Source of the DNA: Sulfuricella sp.
GTDB lineage: Bacteria > Pseudomonadota > Gammaproteobacteria > Burkholderiales > Sulfuricellaceae
DNA: 9,194 bases
Direction of reading: 5' to 3'
Assembly (NCBI GenBank): GCA_030696235.1
Contig: JAUYSN010000336.1
Coordinates: 1-9,194 of the forward strand
Within the stretch, counting starts at the first letter, position 1. Every line of letters starts with the position of its first letter. Positions 6,241 to 9,194 of this stretch are shown here, in pieces. Position numbers and translations under genes: made by a program. The notes beneath the pieces are model-generated. The model had not been told where the DNA came from, did not search any database, and was given only the letters and a program-made list of their open reading frames with translations.

Positions 6241-6789
6241 CTACAGCAGGGGTAATACGATTTTTTCCAGCCGGGCCATGGTTAACCCGCCCACTTCGCT
6301 GGCAACTATTCTGCCGCTACGGTCAATGACCACGGTAAACGGCAATCCTCCCAAACGATTGCCGATTTTCCTCGCCAGATCCACGGCCTCCATTTCCCCC
6401 AGCAAGATCGGGTAATTAACGCCCATCTCGTCGGCAAAGGCCTGCACCTTGATCTTTTCATCCAGCGCCATGCCGATGAACACCAGGCCGCGTTCGCCGT
6501 ACTTGTCCTGCAGCTTGATGAAGTCCGGGATTTCCTCGCGGCAAGGCGGGCACCAGGGCGCCCAGAAATTCAGCACCACCACCTTGCCGCGCCACTGCTT
6601 GAGCGGTTGGAGCTTGTCGTCCAGATCCCTGAAGCTGGCAGCAAACACCGGCTCGGCAGAAATTTCCTGGGAGGCGGCCTGGCTGGCAACCTGTTTGGGC
6701 TTTTGCGGAACGGCGAAAACGGCGAAATAGGCTGCGGTCAAGGCAATGACAGCCCCTGCGGCAACCAGCAAAAATTTGGATTTGAACAT
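6241..6789 (-). CDS. TlpA/ResA-like membrane-anchored thioredoxin
   Basis: This is a periplasmic thiol-disulfide oxidoreductase of the TlpA/ResA/CcmG group, which reduces disulfides, often on apocytochrome c or copper-site proteins. The product is 182 residues. Residues 6-27 are hydrophobic, acting as a signal anchor or a cleaved signal ending near AVFA. The thioredoxin fold runs from about 47 to 182. The active site is WAPWCPPCREE, with C80 and C83, and the cis-proline is P150 in GGLPF. FTVVIDRSGRIV (151-162) is the usual strand-turn-strand. The gene lies downstream of dsbD, which could supply its electrons. The exact substrate cannot be read from the sequence. Its ribosome binding site is weak (GAGAAA about 11 bases from the ATG at 6789). 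Repeat element D lies just upstream, between it and dsbD. Confidence 0.92.
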   Translation of the reverse strand: MFKSKFLLVAAGAVIALTAAYFAVFAVPQKPKQVASQAASQEISAEPVFAASFRDLDDKLQPLKQWRGKVVVLNFWAPWCPPCREEIPDFIKLQDKYGERGLVFIGMALDEKIKVQAFADEMGVNYPILLGEMEAVDLARKIGNRLGGLPFTVVIDRSGRIVASEVGGLTMARLEKIVLPLL

Positions 6790-6820
6790 GTAATTTCATT
6801 TCTCGATCAAAAAAGCACTA

Positions 6821-6920
6821 ACCGCAATGGTCGCAAAGGTTCGCAATGGAAAAGCAAAACCCTCAGATATGCTAACCTGATTGCATTTCCTTTGCGTCCT
6901 TTGCGTCCTTTGCGGTGAAA
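6821..6920. repeat. Inverted-repeat element D (CGCAAAGGA type) between dsbD and the thioredoxin-like gene
   Basis: The left arm (6821-6853) begins ACCGCAATGGTCGCAAAGG and continues TTCGCAATGGAAA. The right arm (6886-6916), read on the minus strand, begins ACCGCAAAGGACGCAAAGG. A spacer of about 32 bases separates them. The right arm has the TTTCACC head (to 6920) and the left arm the CTAACC head. The extra T in the third unit of the left arm matches the same TTCGCAA unit in one arm of element A, although there it lies in the TTTCACC arm. The remaining bases of the gap (6921-6978) show nothing I can name. Confidence 0.85.
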
Positions 6921-6978
6921 GATTTTTGCTGTTTATTGTTGGATGAATGCAAATTGGAATAAGGTCTTTGGAAATGAT

Positions 6979-9194
6979 CTAGCGGATTATAGCATCCAGC
7001 GAAACGATAAATTTCTCCGGCGGTTCATAGCCGATCACGCGCGCATCGCTCAACTCCTTGCCGCTTTTGTCGAAGAAAACGATGCCAGGAGGCCCGAACA
7101 ATCCGAATTTCTTGAGCAACGCCTTGTCATCCTCGCTATTGGCCGTGACATCGGCCTGCAGCAGCACTACGTCGCGCAGCTTTGCCTGCACTTTGGCATC
7201 GCCGAAGGTGAAGCGCTCTAACTCCTTGCAGGAAACACACCAGTCGGCGAAGAAATCCAGCATCACGACTTTGCCGTTGGCCCGCTTCAAACGGCTTTCC
7301 AGTTCCGCCATGCTTTTCACCCGCTCGAACTTGAGGGACTCCATGCCCGCCGCTTTCGCTTCGGCGCCTTCGGCACGCAGTCCCGACAAGGGCTGCAACA
7401 TATCGCGGTTGCCGGAAAGGACGCCGATCAGCAATGCCACGCCGACAATCAGCGCGACGACCCCCACCCCTTTCCAGAACTTGGCGAAGCCGCTGGCCGG
7501 GTGTGGCAGAGGGTCGATGGCACGCAAATACATGGCGGAAACAATCAGCAAGCCCGCCCACAACAGCATGTGAACTACCGGAGAGATCACCGGCGAAACC
7601 AGCCAGATCGCCATGCCCAGCAGCAGCACACCGAAGAAACTCTTCACCGCCTCCATCCAGCCCCCGGCTCTCGGCAACAACGCCCCGGCGGAAACCCCCA
7701 CCAGCAAGAGCGGAGCGCCCATACCCAGAGCCAGGGAGAACAGCGCCGAGCCGCCCAGCACCATATCGCCGGTCTGGCCGATATACAGCAGCGCGCCAGC
7801 CAGGGGGGCCGCCACGCAGGGGCCGACAATCACCGCCGACAGCGCGCCCATGGCAAACACCCCGGCTATACCCCCGCCACTAACGCGGTTACTGGCCTCG
7901 CTGAAGCGGCTCTGGATGAAACTGGGCATCTGCAGCTCGTAGAAACCGAACATCGAGAAGGCCAGCGCCACGAAAATCAGGGCAAACCCACCCAGCACCC
8001 AAGGGTTCTGCAGGGCGGACGAGAGCAGGGTGCCGGACATGCCCGCCGCCACGCCGACAGCCGCATAGGTAAGCGCCATGCCGAGCACATAGGCCAGCGA
8101 CAGGCCGAAAGCGCGGGATTTTGTCAGCGCATGCCCCTGCCCGACTATGATGCCGGAAAGAATCGGGATCATGGGAAACACGCAAGGAGTGAGCGCCAGC
8201 AGCAGGCCGAAACCGAAGAAACTCACCATGATCAGCCAGAAGCTGCCGCCCTTGAACAAGGCACCGATACGTGAAGACTCACTGCCCGGCGCCTCCACAA
8301 ATTTAGAGGGTACGGTCATTTCGGCGTCCGGGGCCGCAGCGGACTGCCGCGCCGCCTCGACCGGCCCGGCGGCAGCCGTTGGCAAGGTCAGTGCGATGGT
8401 CTTCTGCACCGGCGGATAGCAAACCCCTTTTTCGCTGCACCCCTGGTAGGCGGCAGCCAGACTGACAGCCTGTTCGCCGCTGCCTTCGCGCTTCAGCTTG
8501 ATGATCGCCTGGAACGATTGATGGTACACCTCGGTATTGCCGAAATTGGGGTCAGTCTTGATCTCGCCCTGGGGCAGGGTCACCGAGGCTATGCTGGCGC
8601 CTCCGCCCTTCAGGGAGAACTTGATCTTGTCGCGATACAAATAATAGTTTTCGGCGATCGTGAAACTGGCCTGCAGGGTGTCTTTGTCGACGGCCTTGAC
8701 TGCCAGCTTGAACGCCTGGTCCGCCGGCAAAAACTCATCCTGGCCACCGCCCAGCAGCTTGAGGAAAAAAGGCTTCTTTTCAGCCTCCGCCTGAACACCG
8801 GGAAGATCGACCTTTACCACCTGGGTTTGCGGCGGATAGCACACCCCCACATCCGCACACCCCTGCGAGACCGCCTTCAGGGTGATCCGGGATGCGCTGC
8901 CGCGGGTATAGGGCAGGCGAATCACCAGATCGTGACGGTAGGTTTCCACCTTGCCGAAATACTCGTCCTGCTTGACCTTGCCGGCGGGCAGCTGCGGTGT
9001 TCCGAGGATGACGTCCGAAGGTTCAGCCTGGAATTTGAGTTTTTCCTTGTACAGGTAATACCCATCGGCGATCTGGTAGCGCACTTCGAGGGTCTGGCCG
9101 TCCACCGCACGGGCGGAAATCTTGAATGCCTGCTCGGGTTCGAGCAGATCGCCCTCGCCGGCACGCACCATCGAGGAACACAACAGAAAGAAAG
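6979..9194 (-). CDS. dsbD: Thiol:disulfide interchange protein DsbD with two alpha domains, 5' end beyond the window
   Basis: DsbD moves electrons from cytoplasmic thioredoxin to periplasmic thiol proteins. Numbering is from the TTG at 9183, but the frame is open to the edge and reads FFLLCSSMVRAGE, the end of a signal peptide, so the true start lies to the right. Alpha domain 1 spans about 12-128 with C109 and C115 (GCADVGVC). Alpha domain 2 spans about 149-267 with C249 and C255 (GCSEKGVC). The membrane beta domain (about 315-591) has eight predicted segments, with C334 in LTPCVFPMIP and C456 in VGPCVAAP. The gamma thioredoxin domain (about 615-734) has C649 and C652 in DWCVSC. All redox pairs are present. 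At over 734 residues it is well beyond the 565 of the E. coli precursor, explained by the extra alpha domain. The downstream thioredoxin-like protein is a plausible partner. Confidence 0.96.
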   Translation of the reverse strand, partial: FFLLCSSMVRAGEGDLLEPEQAFKISARAVDGQTLEVRYQIADGYYLYKEKLKFQAEPSDVILGTPQLPAGKVKQDEYFGKVETYRHDLVIRLPYTRGSASRITLKAVSQGCADVGVCYPPQTQVVKVDLPGVQAEAEKKPFFLKLLGGGQDEFLPADQAFKLAVKAVDKDTLQASFTIAENYYLYRDKIKFSLKGGGASIASVTLPQGEIKTDPNFGNTEVYHQSFQAIIKLKREGSGEQAVSLAAAYQGCSEKGVCYPPVQKTIALTLPTAAAGPVEAARQSAAAPDAEMTVPSKFVEAPGSESSRIGALFKGGSFWLIMVSFFGFGLLLALTPCVFPMIPILSGIIVGQGHALTKSRAFGLSLAYVLGMALTYAAVGVAAGMSGTLLSSALQNPWVLGGFALIFVALAFSMFGFYELQMPSFIQSRFSEASNRVSGGGIAGVFAMGALSAVIVGPCVAAPLAGALLYIGQTGDMVLGGSALFSLALGMGAPLLLVGVSAGALLPRAGGWMEAVKSFFGVLLLGMAIWLVSPVISPVVHMLLWAGLLIVSAMYLRAIDPLPHPASGFAKFWKGVGVVALIVGVALLIGVLSGNRDMLQPLSGLRAEGAEAKAAGMESLKFERVKSMAELESRLKRANGKVVMLDFFADWCVSCKELERFTFGDAKVQAKLRDVVLLQADVTANSEDDKALLKKFGLFGPPGIVFFDKSGKELSDARVIGYEPPEKFIVSLDAIIR

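Noticed and set aside
7501..8274. Plus-strand open frame of 257 codons opposite dsbD.
   Set aside because: It lies opposite the DsbD membrane domain, and its histidine-, glutamine- and arginine-rich composition is what antisense of hydrophobic codons gives.

Overview
All genes in this window lie on the minus strand, so the block is transcribed from high to low coordinates: dsbD (5' end cut by the window edge), a TlpA/ResA-like thioredoxin, aroQ, accB, accC, prmA, a zinc-ribbon/DUF3426 membrane protein, gcvT and gcvH (3' end cut by the window edge). The gene set, the GC-rich codon use and the order aroQ-accB-accC-prmA-DUF3426 suggest a betaproteobacterium, possibly Nitrosomonadales (Gallionella- or Sulfuricella-like). 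That placement is inferred from remembered gene order and was not searched.

Region by region. Positions 6979-9194 hold DsbD, which carries reducing power across the inner membrane. It is followed by a membrane-anchored TlpA-type thioredoxin (6241-6789), a likely client in disulfide reduction or cytochrome c maturation. Positions 3645-6075 hold aroQ (shikimate pathway) and accB-accC (biotin carrier and biotin carboxylase of acetyl-CoA carboxylase). Positions 1548-3477 hold prmA (ribosomal protein L11 methyltransferase) and the DUF3426 protein, only 4 bases apart. Positions 1-1495 hold gcvT and gcvH, two parts of the glycine cleavage system.

The genes are ordinary housekeeping genes; the unusual content is in and around the gaps. 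Almost every gap longer than about 30 bases contains inverted-repeat DNA. Three elements (A 293-415, C 5019-5142, D 6821-6920) share one layout: two facing arms of short purine-rich tandem units, one arm headed TTTCACC and the other [T/G]AACC. Element B (1528-1556) is a half copy. The accC-prmA gap holds REP-like palindromes of three families, two of them with a GTAG head. Several elements touch coding sequence. Element C has replaced or extended the C-terminus of AccB, a REP supplies the accC stop codon, and element A starts at the base after the gcvT stop codon. The only gap over 100 bases without such a repeat is the 165-base aroQ leader (6076-6240), the likeliest place for an aroQ-accBC promoter.

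The second notable point is that DsbD carries two tandem periplasmic alpha domains, both with their cysteine pair, where the E. coli protein has one. I found no defence system, CRISPR array, transposase, prophage or RNA gene.
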